From Hyphomicrobiales bacterium (GTDB lineage: Bacteria > Pseudomonadota > Alphaproteobacteria > Rhizobiales > Rhizobiaceae), in assembly GCA_021775455.1 (NCBI GenBank), contig JAJFHU010000006.1, positions 33,158 to 97,157 of the forward strand: 64,000 nucleotides of DNA, in the 5' to 3' direction. Position 1 is the stretch's first letter. Each line of letters begins with the position of its first letter. This document shows, one piece after another, positions 56,627 through 64,000 of the stretch. The notes under the pieces are model-generated. The model made no database searches. It was not told the origin of the DNA and saw nothing but the letters and a program-made list of their open reading frames with translations. Made by a program: the position numbers and the translations under genes.

Positions 56627-57508
56627 TCAGTTGATCAGCCCGGCATGCACCATCGCATCACGGACTTTGGCTTCGGTAGCCGCTTCTATGGGAACCAGCG
56701 GGGAACGCTGAACATTCTCGCATTTGCCCAACAAGGAGAGCGCATATTTTGCACCACCCGGGCTAGGCTCAATAAACAGCGCCTTGTGTAACGGTGCCAG
56801 TTTGTCCTGATAAGACAAAGCCTCATCAAATCGACCGGCCATACAGGCTTCCTGAAATTGCGAACAAAGGCGAGGCGCAACATTGGCGGTAACCGATATG
56901 CAGCCATGACCTCCATGAGCCATGAAGCCCAACGTTGAGATATCCTCGCCGGAGAGCTGATTGAAATCAGGTCCCATTGCATGGCGTTGTTCCGAAATGC
57001 GGGAAACGTTGGCTGTCGCGTCTTTTACACCAATGATGTTCTTGTACTCGGTGAAAAGTTCGGCCATCGTTTCGACGTTCATGTCGACGATGGAACGACC
57101 CGGAATATTGTAGATAATTACCGGGATGTCCACAGCATCGGCTACAGCGGAAAAATGGGTCTTCAAACCACGCTGATTTGGCTTGTTGTAGTAGGGCGTC
57201 ACGACAAGTACACCGTCTGCGCCAACTGACTCAGCGTGCTGCGCAAGATCAACTGCTTCACTTGTGTTATTGGACCCCGCACCCGCTATTACGGGTACAC
57301 GCTTGTTTGCAACTTCCACGCAAAGTTCAACCACACGCTTGTGCTCATCGTGGGAAAGCGTTGGCGATTCACCAGTCGTACCAACAGGTACAAGACCGTG
57401 GGTGCCTTCTGCAATTTGCCACTCAATAAATTCACGGAATGCCTTCTCGTCAAAAGACCCATCACTGGAAAATGGCGTGATAAGCGCCGGCATTGACCCT
57501 TTGAACAT
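56627..57508 (-). CDS. dapA: 4-hydroxy-tetrahydrodipicolinate synthase
   Basis: DapA condenses pyruvate with aspartate semialdehyde on the way to lysine and meso-diaminopimelate. The protein of about 293 residues has [17 protein letters not shown], the Tyr in [17 protein letters not shown] and the Schiff-base Lys in [11 protein letters not shown]. The Met at 57508 ([13 protein letters not shown]) is the usual start; the frame is open 48 bp further. It lies between smpB and the divergent lytic transglycosylase, both of which concern envelope or translation. Confidence 0.95.
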   Translation of the reverse strand: MFKGSMPALITPFSSDGSFDEKAFREFIEWQIAEGTHGLVPVGTTGESPTLSHDEHKRVVELCVEVANKRVPVIAGAGSNNTSEAVDLAQHAESVGADGVLVVTPYYNKPNQRGLKTHFSAVADAVDIPVIIYNIPGRSIVDMNVETMAELFTEYKNIIGVKDATANVSRISEQRHAMGPDFNQLSGEDISTLGFMAHGGHGCISVTANVAPRLCSQFQEACMAGRFDEALSYQDKLAPLHKALFIEPSPGGAKYALSLLGKCENVQRSPLVPIEAATEAKVRDAMVHAGLIN

Positions 57509-57700
57509 GACGATCTCCGATTGCAAACTGGCTGGAATTGCACTGCACAACCCCAAACTCGCCGGACATTAGCGATGGCTGAAAAATTAGGCAAGCGCCG
57601 ATGCGTGAAATGTTACAGCTCAATGCACCAAATATTTACATACTGAAAAAGAAATTCATCCAATTTTCACCATTTTGACCTGATTAAGAGGTAACGATAA

Positions 57701-57736
57701 ATGGGGCTAATAACGCTGGTGCCAATTGGGGGCTGA
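57701..57736 (+). CDS. Possible 11-codon leader peptide before the lytic transglycosylase
   Basis: An ATG at 57701 with a good agagg site 9 bp before it opens an 11-residue frame (MGLITLVPIGG) that stops 12 bp before the transglycosylase start. The following gene has a weaker ribosome-binding site, so re-initiation or coupling is possible. It could also be chance, as the peptide has no notable run of one amino acid. Confidence 0.3.
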   Translation: MGLITLVPIGG

Positions 57737-57747
57737 AAGCTCAACTG

Positions 57748-59868
57748 ATGAATCTTCGGAAAAATTTCATAATTGCGATACTGCTGTGTCCAATCTTGCT
57801 GACACTGGGGAGCTTCAAGGCAACCTTTGCGCAGGGTATTGAACAATTATTGCTGGAGCGAGTTCCGGTTCCTACCCCTCGCCCGTCTTCTGTTTCCCAG
57901 GTCGTTCAAGTTTCCGTAACGTCTTCAGTCGCCAGCACCGCAAGCATTGCTTCAATCCCGGTTTCAAGCGGGAAGATAACAAAGGTAACAGCACAATCTG
58001 GATCATTAAAATCCGGTTTGGACGCCCTCTCAAACAAGGATACTGTAACGGCGCTTTCCATTCGCGCCGGGATGACGCCAAATTCTCTTGATCACAAGAT
58101 ACTGTCCTGGGCCATTGCACTTTCTTCACAGGAGGGCATTTATTCGGGTGACATTACTTCAGTTGCTCGTGCATTACCGGATTGGCCTGGGCAAACTGCG
58201 ATGCGGCGCAACGCCGAAGAAGCGCTTTCTCGCGAAGGTTTGTCATCCAATGCAATCATAAACGCATTCAATGGTCGAAAGCCCGAGAGTGTCACCGGAG
58301 CAATCTTGCTGGCGCGTGCTTATCTGGAGACCGGGAATTCCCGAAAAGCGAATGCTGCGATCGCACCAATCTGGCGCACAGAAACTCTTGATCAAAATGA
58401 TGAAAAAAGAATTCTTTCGCAAGTCGGACGGGCTCTGTCAAAAGCAGATCACCGGTTTAGGATGCATTGGATGTTTTATCGGGAGCGCACAAAGGCGGCA
58501 AACCGTATTTCAAAGTACGCTGAACAGGCAAGCCTTGCAAAAGCTCGAACTGCTGTTGCAAAAAAAGCAAAAAATGCCGGCAAACTACTGGCAGCAGTTG
58601 CACCTTCATCGAAGCGGGATGCGGGATACACATTCGCACGAATTCAGCATGCAAGAAGATCGGATGATTATCACAAAGCAGCCCAGTTGATGTTAAAAGC
58701 TCCCCGCGATCGTACAGTTCTTGTTCATCCGGATGAGTGGTGGGTGGAGCGGCGCATAATTTCCCGCCATCTCCTGGACCTGGGTGACGCCAAAACTGCC
58801 TACAAGATTGCAGCCGGTCATTCAGCAGAAAGTCCGGCAAAAATTGCCGAAGCAGAATTTCATGCGGGCTGGTATGCCCTTCGCTATCTCAAGGACAGCA
58901 ATGCTGCAAAGCGTCACTTCTCGAATATTCTCTTGGTGTCAAACAAGCCAATCAGTCAGGCTCGTGGTCACTACTGGCTTGGCCGGGCATCATCAGGAAC
59001 CAAAGCAACCAATCATTTCCAGCAAGCCGCTCAACATACAGGAACCTTTTACGGCCAACTCGCGGCGGCAAAGCTCGGCAAGCGCCGGTTGGGAATTGTA
59101 AACCCCAAACCAAGCACACTTGAACGTGGTCAATTCGCAAAACGAGAGCTGGTGCGCGCAATCAAAAAACTTGAGGCGGCCGACCATGCGTGGCGCACGA
59201 ATATCATATACCGGCATTTGGCCAAAACCCTCAGTTCTCCTGGAGAGCTCGCGATGCTATCGGCAAGAGCGGAGAAAAACGGGAATGCGAGCCTTGCCCT
59301 GCAGATAGGTAAGATTGCGTATGCCAGAGGTATTTCGGTTGACACACTATCCTGGCCGATTGGGGCAATTCCAAAATCTGCGAAAATAGGAAACACAGGC
59401 CGGGCGCTGGCTTATGCAATCGCAAGGCAGGAAAGTGCGTTTAATCCGAAGGCGGTATCACCAGCCAATGCCCGTGGATTGCTGCAATTGCTGCCGGGAA
59501 CTGCAAAGCTGGTAGCCAAAAAGCAGGGTCTCAAATATTCATACAAGCGCTTGACGAGTGATCCCGCATACAATGCCACGCTGGGCGCTGCATACCTGTC
59601 TGATCAGCTCGATACGTTCGATAATTCTTATATCCTGACTTTTGCTGGCTATAATGCCGGACCCAGCAGGGCAAAAGAATGGTTGGAGCGATATGGTGAT
59701 CCGCGTGGAAAGGGAATTGAACATGTCGTCGACTGGATTGAACGTATTCCATTCACTGAAACGCGTAACTATGTTCAGCGGGTTATGGAAAACTATCAAA
59801 TCTACAAAGCACGGCTACAAGGCGGCCGCTTTGACATCGCTTCAGATTTGATTCACGGCAGACGTTGA
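57748..59868 (+). CDS. slt: Soluble lytic murein transglycosylase
   Basis: Slt cuts the MurNAc-GlcNAc bond in peptidoglycan and leaves anhydro ends. The 706-residue protein has a signal peptide (NFIIAILLCPILLTLGSF), a Ser/Val/Thr-rich spacer, a long helical superhelical domain and the C-terminal catalytic SLT domain. The catalytic Glu is at about residue 562 in IARQESAFNPKAVSPANARGLLQLLPGTA, followed by LTFAGYNAGPSRAKEWLERYGDPRG. It is divergent from dapA; the alpha/beta hydrolase gene lies 63 bp downstream. Confidence 0.93.
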   Translation: MNLRKNFIIAILLCPILLTLGSFKATFAQGIEQLLLERVPVPTPRPSSVSQVVQVSVTSSVASTASIASIPVSSGKITKVTAQSGSLKSGLDALSNKDTVTALSIRAGMTPNSLDHKILSWAIALSSQEGIYSGDITSVARALPDWPGQTAMRRNAEEALSREGLSSNAIINAFNGRKPESVTGAILLARAYLETGNSRKANAAIAPIWRTETLDQNDEKRILSQVGRALSKADHRFRMHWMFYRERTKAANRISKYAEQASLAKARTAVAKKAKNAGKLLAAVAPSSKRDAGYTFARIQHARRSDDYHKAAQLMLKAPRDRTVLVHPDEWWVERRIISRHLLDLGDAKTAYKIAAGHSAESPAKIAEAEFHAGWYALRYLKDSNAAKRHFSNILLVSNKPISQARGHYWLGRASSGTKATNHFQQAAQHTGTFYGQLAAAKLGKRRLGIVNPKPSTLERGQFAKRELVRAIKKLEAADHAWRTNIIYRHLAKTLSSPGELAMLSARAEKNGNASLALQIGKIAYARGISVDTLSWPIGAIPKSAKIGNTGRALAYAIARQESAFNPKAVSPANARGLLQLLPGTAKLVAKKQGLKYSYKRLTSDPAYNATLGAAYLSDQLDTFDNSYILTFAGYNAGPSRAKEWLERYGDPRGKGIEHVVDWIERIPFTETRNYVQRVMENYQIYKARLQGGRFDIASDLIHGRR

Positions 59869-59931
59869 ACCATTCACTGTAAACCGCTATCAGTCTTTGA
59901 TTGATTTGAGACTTATTCCAGGAAAAGCAAT

Positions 59932-60804
59932 ATGCCTAAGAACTGGCTGGATTTCCGATACACTTCGGCTGACGGCTTGCGCCTCGCCGGACGAAAATAC
60001 GGATGGGAAAACGAAGATGCCAATCCGGTTGTTTGCCTTGCCGGCTTGACCCGAAATTCCTCTGATTTTCACGAATTGGCTACTTTTCTGAGGGGTGATG
60101 AGGGAGGGTCAAGACGTGTTTTGTGCCTGGATTATCGCGGACGCGGGGAATCCGAATACGACCGAAACTGGCAAAACTATGTGCCATTGGTCGAGCTGGA
60201 CGATGCATTGCAAGGCATTATCGCTGCAGGGCTGGATCATGTGCACCTGATAGGCACATCATTAGGTGGAATCATATCAATGCTGATCATGGCTGTTCGT
60301 CCGGGCATCGTCAAATCAGTGGTTCTTAATGATATCGGGCCGGAGATTGACGGTCGTGGATTGGTTCGCATTCGAAACTTTATCGAGAAGAGCCAAGACC
60401 CTCGAAACATGGATGAAGCCGCACAACTTCTCAAGCTTTACAGCGGGAATGATTTCCCGAATGTTACGGACGAAGGATGGATGGAACAGGCAGAACTGGC
60501 TTACAAGGAAGAAAATGGAAAACTTGTTCGTCGTCATGACAAGAAATTGCTTAAGACCCTTCGCGATATCAATATGGATGCAAGGCTTCCAGACATGTGG
60601 CCGCAGTTTCTTGCACTTAAAAATGTTCCGACATTGTTGCTTCGAGGCCAAAACTCGATCTTGCTTACAGCAGAATGCGCCGAAAGAATGAAACAGGAAC
60701 TTCCGCACATGCACATGGTTGAAGTTCCGGATCAGGGGCATGCCCCAGATCTTGGCACAGCTAACCTGCCGCAAACTATCGGACGGTTCTTGTCACAGGC
60801 ATAG
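59932..60804 (+). CDS. Alpha/beta hydrolase
   Basis: A 290-residue alpha/beta-fold hydrolase. The nucleophile Ser lies in the elbow LIGTSLGGIIS near residue 109, the oxyanion region is in VVCLAGLTRNSSDF and the late His in VPDQGHAPDLG. The lid region includes ENGKLVRRHDKKL. Substrate is unknown; esters or lactones are typical. A good aggaa site precedes the ATG. It converges with the helix-hairpin-helix gene, ending 8 bp from it. Confidence 0.88.
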   Translation: MPKNWLDFRYTSADGLRLAGRKYGWENEDANPVVCLAGLTRNSSDFHELATFLRGDEGGSRRVLCLDYRGRGESEYDRNWQNYVPLVELDDALQGIIAAGLDHVHLIGTSLGGIISMLIMAVRPGIVKSVVLNDIGPEIDGRGLVRIRNFIEKSQDPRNMDEAAQLLKLYSGNDFPNVTDEGWMEQAELAYKEENGKLVRRHDKKLLKTLRDINMDARLPDMWPQFLALKNVPTLLLRGQNSILLTAECAERMKQELPHMHMVEVPDQGHAPDLGTANLPQTIGRFLSQA

Positions 60805-60812
60805 GGTCAGGA

Positions 60813-61634
60813 CTATTTCTTTGGTTTTCGCTTGATGACAATTTCTCCGCGCGCCGCTTTGCGGGTACGTTTTGGTGCGCCGCCTTTAGCGAGTTTTTTT
60901 GCCTCAGTGGCCCATTTTTCCCGTTCAGGCCTGCCCGGAAATCCCAATTCAATTCCGATCCATTCCTGATGATCCCCACTCCATCCAGCAATCTGATCGA
61001 AATGATAAATCCCCAAAGCATTGAGTTTCTTTTCAAGTGCCGGACCAACTCCATCAATTTCAGTGAGTTTGTCCTTGCCTCCCGATTTTGGCTTGGAAAG
61101 TGTTGACGGCTTTCTTCCCTGACTTGTGTTGCCAGATTTACCTGTAGAAGATGCCACCTCGCCCTTTGCGGACCGCTTGGAAAAGTCAACCTTTGAACCT
61201 TCGGCGAGTTTTTGTGCTTGCTTGACCCAGTCTTCTCTCTCAATGCGGCCCGGGAATGCGAGACGCTCCCCAATTTCGCTCTGATCCTTCGCGCTCCATC
61301 CGGCAATCTCTTCAAACGTTGCAATGCCGATTTCGTTAAGCTTGGCCTCGTTCTGGCGTCCGATACCTTTAATGCGTTTAAGATCATCCTTTTTGCCAGC
61401 AGCAAATTTTCTCGGCGCTGAAACCTTTTTCGCTGGTGTGGATTTTGGCTTTGCCTTTGAAGCCCTGGCCGGAGCAGGCTCATGCTTCCGGGCAACGGCA
61501 GCAGTGGAAGACGTGAGAACAGGATCCGTAAAATCCTTGGCGCCGAACATCCGGTGCAATATGCAACCAGCGACGCAACCAAGTATGTAGGCAATTGCCA
61601 ATAACAGCAATGACTGGATTATGAGCATTGTCAT
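60813..61634 (-). CDS. Membrane-anchored protein with two helix-hairpin-helix repeats
   Basis: A 273-residue protein with an N-terminal membrane helix (LIIQSLLLLAIAYILGCVAGCIL), a Lys/Ala/Pro-rich linker and two repeats of about 63 residues. The first starts DLKRIKGIGRQNEAKLNEIGI and has EIAGWSAKDQ, the second starts KLTEIDGVGPALEKKLNALGI and has QIAGWSGDHQ; both end with a FPGR-x-ERE-W motif. The GIG/GVG-type helix-hairpin-helix is related to a fold that binds DNA, also found in ribosomal L21-like and NADH dehydrogenase-linked proteins. Location in the membrane is odd for a DNA binder. It follows the small membrane peptide on the minus strand. Confidence 0.78.
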   Translation of the reverse strand: MTMLIIQSLLLLAIAYILGCVAGCILHRMFGAKDFTDPVLTSSTAAVARKHEPAPARASKAKPKSTPAKKVSAPRKFAAGKKDDLKRIKGIGRQNEAKLNEIGIATFEEIAGWSAKDQSEIGERLAFPGRIEREDWVKQAQKLAEGSKVDFSKRSAKGEVASSTGKSGNTSQGRKPSTLSKPKSGGKDKLTEIDGVGPALEKKLNALGIYHFDQIAGWSGDHQEWIGIELGFPGRPEREKWATEAKKLAKGGAPKRTRKAARGEIVIKRKPKK

Positions 61635-61647
61635 TGGGAATTCTCCG

Positions 61648-61749
61648 CTAGTTTGTGCTGCGCGACTGGGAGGTAAACCAACCCACCGCTACGCCGACGA
61701 TAAAAGCAATCACCAGAAACCAGAGGAGTTGCTCAATCAAATAAAACAT
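61648..61749 (-). CDS. 33-residue single-span membrane peptide
   Basis: A short open frame of 33 codons starts at an ATG at 61749, with a strong AGGAG site 8 bp before it. It reads FYLIEQLLWFLVIAF and continues as one hydrophobic helix ending VGWFTSQSRSTN. It lies between the OmpA-like gene and the helix-hairpin-helix gene on the same strand, 14 bp after the former. The ribosome-binding site, the hydrophobic core with a polar tail and the tight position support a true gene. Function is unknown; it may bind or regulate its neighbours. Confidence 0.65.
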   Translation of the reverse strand: MFYLIEQLLWFLVIAFIVGVAVGWFTSQSRSTN

Positions 61750-61763
61750 CGCTGTTTTCTCCT

Positions 61764-63554
61764 TCACTCAATCACATTGAATTCGATACGCCGATTACGG
61801 GCCTTGCCTTCCAGCGTTTCATTACTTTGCAGTGGACGACTCTCACCATATCCGCTGGCATCCAGCCGACTGGCTGCAATTCCTTTCTTTATTAAATATT
61901 CACGCACTGCAATTGCGCGGCCTTCACTCAATTTCTGATTATAGGCATCATCACCATCAGAATCTGTATGCCCGGCAATCTCAATTCGTGCTTCCGGGCA
62001 TCTTGCAGCACTTGAGACAATTTCATCAAGCAATCCAGTGGAGGTTTGGCTGATCACTGCCTTGTCCACCTCGAAATTTATCTTTCCTTTTGCAAGGCTC
62101 GAATTGAGTAAATACTGGCATTCTTTCTTGCCTACCAGTTTTGGCGGCTCAATCGGCTTTACATTTAAAATTGCAATCTCATGCTCCCCAACATAGTCCG
62201 GCGGAAGGTTCGTTGTAATTACCTCAATGACCTTCTTTCTCGTTGCTTCTGAATCTGCCTCACCCTTGATCGTCAGCTTCTTGTCGGCCAAAACAGCTTC
62301 AGAATTGTACAGTGTGTTGACCAATTCGGTTGCCACTTGCCGGGCTTTGTCGAATGCTTCCGGTTTGCCCGAAGCAAGTCCGTGAAGGTTCTTTATTGCA
62401 TCAAAACCTGTGGTTCGCTTTACCATTTCTATAACAGCAGCATTATCCTCATCATTTTCAACATGGCCTGCCAGTGTGATTTCCGAACCATACTTGCTCA
62501 CCAACCACATGTATGGTGCGGCGACTGGAAGTTTGATGTCTTTTTCTGCCAGACGAATTCCGCCATCAAGCCCCATTTTCAGAGCGTCTGTAACCCGGCG
62601 GTAGATTTCTTCACTCTCAACATCGCCCGATATCGAAAAGCGGTCATCTTCAATTGCGACACTTCCCGACTTCAAATGTGTCAACAGGCCAATCCCACTT
62701 TTGGAGGCTTCCAACCAATTTACACTTTCAGGCGCGCCTCTTGCGATGCGGCTCTGGTCTTCAATCGTAAAATCGGAAAATGCGCTCCTGGCGGCAGCAA
62801 GAATTGAATCTTTAACTGCGTCAGAAGGAACATGTCCTCCAATTGACAATGACGCATCATTCTTCTGAATTGACAGTTGATACGGAGAAGCAGTCGCCGG
62901 CTCGATTTCAACTGACTCCACATTCAACCAATCAGGCAATCCGGATACAGAAGAAATTGTATCTTCGTAACTCCCAACCGCGCCTGCTTCACCAGCAGCG
63001 GAGAACTTCTTGTCTGTGAAAGAAACCTTCCCGGCTTTCAAGCCTGACAGTATCTCAAGAGCTGCAGAAATCGCGATATCGAAATTATCCGGCGCCCCTT
63101 TCCCCAGTTCTGTCTGATCGGTAATGGAAACATTCGACAAGTGTTTTTCCACCAGGGATATTATTTTGCCTCGATCTTCTTCACTTTGAACATAACCATT
63201 CATCGTAACAACAGATCCATCCAGTGTCGCCTGCCACTCATAAGGACTGATGGTTGGAATTGGTGGGGGCTCATATATCGTCGCGTCACTTGCCGCAATG
63301 CGCACTTCGGGAACATCTTCAACCATTGAGATCACTTCTCCCAACGCCTCTTCGGAAGGCGCCACACCGGAGAGTTTTACGTCACGTCCATCTACCGTAA
63401 CCTGTGCCCAACCATGAGTATCCTTGAGGCTTTCCAGCGTTTTGTCCGCCAAATCCTGCTCGATGAGATCTGCCTTCAACATCGCCGCCAATCCTGTCAG
63501 CAAAAATACAGCCAACACACCGGGCCATATCCATTTCCTCCAGTTACACATCAA
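61764..63554 (-). CDS. OmpA family protein with tandem BON-like repeats
   Basis: A 596-residue protein with an N-terminal membrane anchor (WPGVLAVFLLTGLAAML) and a C-terminal OmpA/MotB peptidoglycan-binding domain at about 480-596 (IEIAGHTDSDGDDAYNQKLSEGRA, then RLDASGYGESRP). Between them are repeated units: SPYEW, SPYQL and APYMW each begin a strand set ending in a GHV/GYV-type turn, and a helical piece with GAPDNF/GAPESV/GKPEAF alternates. These read as BON-like domains, which bind phospholipid surfaces. Role in envelope structure or membrane stability is inference. It is followed by the 33-residue peptide and the HhH gene. Confidence 0.85.
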   Translation of the reverse strand: MMCNWRKWIWPGVLAVFLLTGLAAMLKADLIEQDLADKTLESLKDTHGWAQVTVDGRDVKLSGVAPSEEALGEVISMVEDVPEVRIAASDATIYEPPPIPTISPYEWQATLDGSVVTMNGYVQSEEDRGKIISLVEKHLSNVSITDQTELGKGAPDNFDIAISAALEILSGLKAGKVSFTDKKFSAAGEAGAVGSYEDTISSVSGLPDWLNVESVEIEPATASPYQLSIQKNDASLSIGGHVPSDAVKDSILAAARSAFSDFTIEDQSRIARGAPESVNWLEASKSGIGLLTHLKSGSVAIEDDRFSISGDVESEEIYRRVTDALKMGLDGGIRLAEKDIKLPVAAPYMWLVSKYGSEITLAGHVENDEDNAAVIEMVKRTTGFDAIKNLHGLASGKPEAFDKARQVATELVNTLYNSEAVLADKKLTIKGEADSEATRKKVIEVITTNLPPDYVGEHEIAILNVKPIEPPKLVGKKECQYLLNSSLAKGKINFEVDKAVISQTSTGLLDEIVSSAARCPEARIEIAGHTDSDGDDAYNQKLSEGRAIAVREYLIKKGIAASRLDASGYGESRPLQSNETLEGKARNRRIEFNVIE

Positions 63555-63869
63555 AGAACCCTTCCGTAATCGACCATTGTGGCAACCCTTCCCTCTCCCG
63601 CCCTGCGAATTTAAACTAGCCCGACTCGATTATAATAATAAAGAAGCTACACTACAGACACTGCATTAAGCTACCATCCACCACAAAACAGTGTTGAAAA
63701 CCAACTACTTGCAATAAACACTGTGAATTACCGGAATATCAAGAAAAAACCCCAGCCTGAATGAGGCTTGTTGGCAGTTCTTTGAAGCTGAAAATTGTGT
63801 CGTATTCCGGTCTACATACCTGGCAATGGAACAGGGATTGAATTTTTCGGAATTCAATGGAGAAAGCGC
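63555..63869. other. Gene-free stretch before tRNA-Ser
   Basis: The 315 bp after the OmpA-like start hold the promoter region of that gene and then AT-rich sequence. I see no open frame with a ribosome-binding site and no recognisable structure except short A runs and an imperfect hairpin (agcct/aggct near 63760). Confidence 0.5.
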
Positions 63870-63899
63870 TTGAACTGACAGGGCCTTACCATGTATGTC
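63870..63899 (+). promoter_or_regulatory. Candidate sigma-70 promoter of tRNA-Ser
   Basis: A TTGAAC hexamer (63870-63875) is followed after 18 bp by TATGTC (63894-63899), 8 bp before the tRNA. Alphaproteobacterial tRNA promoters often have a good -35 (TTGAC) and a poor -10. The match is reasonable but based on inspection only. Confidence 0.35.
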
Positions 63900-63906
63900 T
63901 CCGCTC

Positions 63907-63997
63907 GGAGAGGTGGCCGAGTGGTCGAAGGCGCTCCCCTGCTAAGGGAGTAGGCGTCAAAAGCGTCTCGAGGGTTCGAATCCCTTCCTCTCCGCCA
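63907..63997 (+). tRNA. tRNA-Ser (anticodon GCU)
   Basis: A 91-nt class II tRNA. The acceptor stem is ggagagg (63907-63913) paired with cctctcc (63987-63993), then G and an encoded CCA. The D arm gtggccgagtgg is typical of serine tRNAs, the anticodon stem ctccc-tgctaag-ggag gives the GCU anticodon that reads AGC and AGU, a long variable arm (taggcgtcaaaagcgtctc) follows, and gttcgaatc is the T loop. Confidence 0.97.
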
Positions 63998-64000
63998 GAA

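Noticed and set aside
60776..61594. A 272-codon minus-strand frame overlapping the helix-hairpin-helix gene
   Set aside because: The alternative frame at 60813-61634 has a membrane anchor and two clear repeats; this one is Arg/Ser-rich and lacks any start signal.

Overview
The window reads as a chromosomal segment of an alphaproteobacterium, most likely a marine or low-GC member of the Hyphomicrobiales (Rhizobiales). The supporting signs are the rsh-pyrE-acpS-lepB-rnc-era-recO block, a smpB-dapA-lytic transglycosylase block, a TIGR02301-type exported protein, a NadQ-like regulator with a nadABC operon, a pssA-psd pair, and short palindromic intergenic repeats of a kind I associate with rhizobia. 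Base composition looks like the upper forties in percent GC by eye; I did not compute it. No phage, plasmid, integrase, transposase or CRISPR array is visible.

Layout. 1-2162: the end of a short-chain dehydrogenase and an acyl-CoA/ACP ligase. 2242-7531: a PadR regulator with a palindrome upstream, then an RND efflux adaptor and pump. 7539-12689: minus-strand pssA and psd, an Atm1-type ABC exporter, a Cys-rich ArsR regulator and a LysM protein. 12858-18708: a LOG-family protein, then a minus-strand run of cysS, DUF559, GFA, citramalate synthase and a RarD transporter, with two intergenic repeats and a broken copy of the cysS start. 18899-26905: a LysE exporter, a YedK/HMCES-type protein, a Nudix hydrolase, a DUF3179 protein, three small Rhizobiales-type proteins, YgfZ, an HD phosphohydrolase, NadQ and two small membrane proteins. 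27005-30591: nadABC with a perfect 9-3-9 inverted repeat upstream of nadA. 30764-38400: a frameshifted PLP decarboxylase, an unrecognised very acidic protein behind an AT microsatellite, a polar amino-acid ABC transporter, a TetR regulator and an aminotransferase. 38639-42301: a PilZ protein, a solo LuxR regulator and a SulP transporter fused to STAS and cyclic-nucleotide domains.

42302-43738 is a 1.4 kb gene-free stretch of decayed short repeats. 43739-52764 holds an MFS transporter and the conserved recO-era-rnc-lepB-acpS-DUF2062-pyrE-rsh-rpoZ block. 53058-60804 holds a NYN protein, a uracil-DNA glycosylase, an EamA transporter, a peroxiredoxin, smpB, dapA, a lytic transglycosylase and an alpha/beta hydrolase. 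60813-63554 is a minus-strand group of a multi-repeat OmpA-like protein, a 33-residue membrane peptide and a membrane-anchored double helix-hairpin-helix protein. The window ends with tRNA-Ser(GCU).

Genes that appear to work together: NadQ probably controls nadABC through the palindrome at 30619-30639. The ABC transporter, TetR regulator, aminotransferase and perhaps the broken decarboxylase look like an amino-acid or amine uptake and catabolism locus. The OmpA/peptide/HhH group looks like an envelope unit of unknown job. Most of the window is ordinary core genome. The least explained items are the acidic orphan protein with its microsatellite, the envelope trio, the cysS start duplication around a palindromic repeat, and the repeat field at 42.3-43.7 kb.
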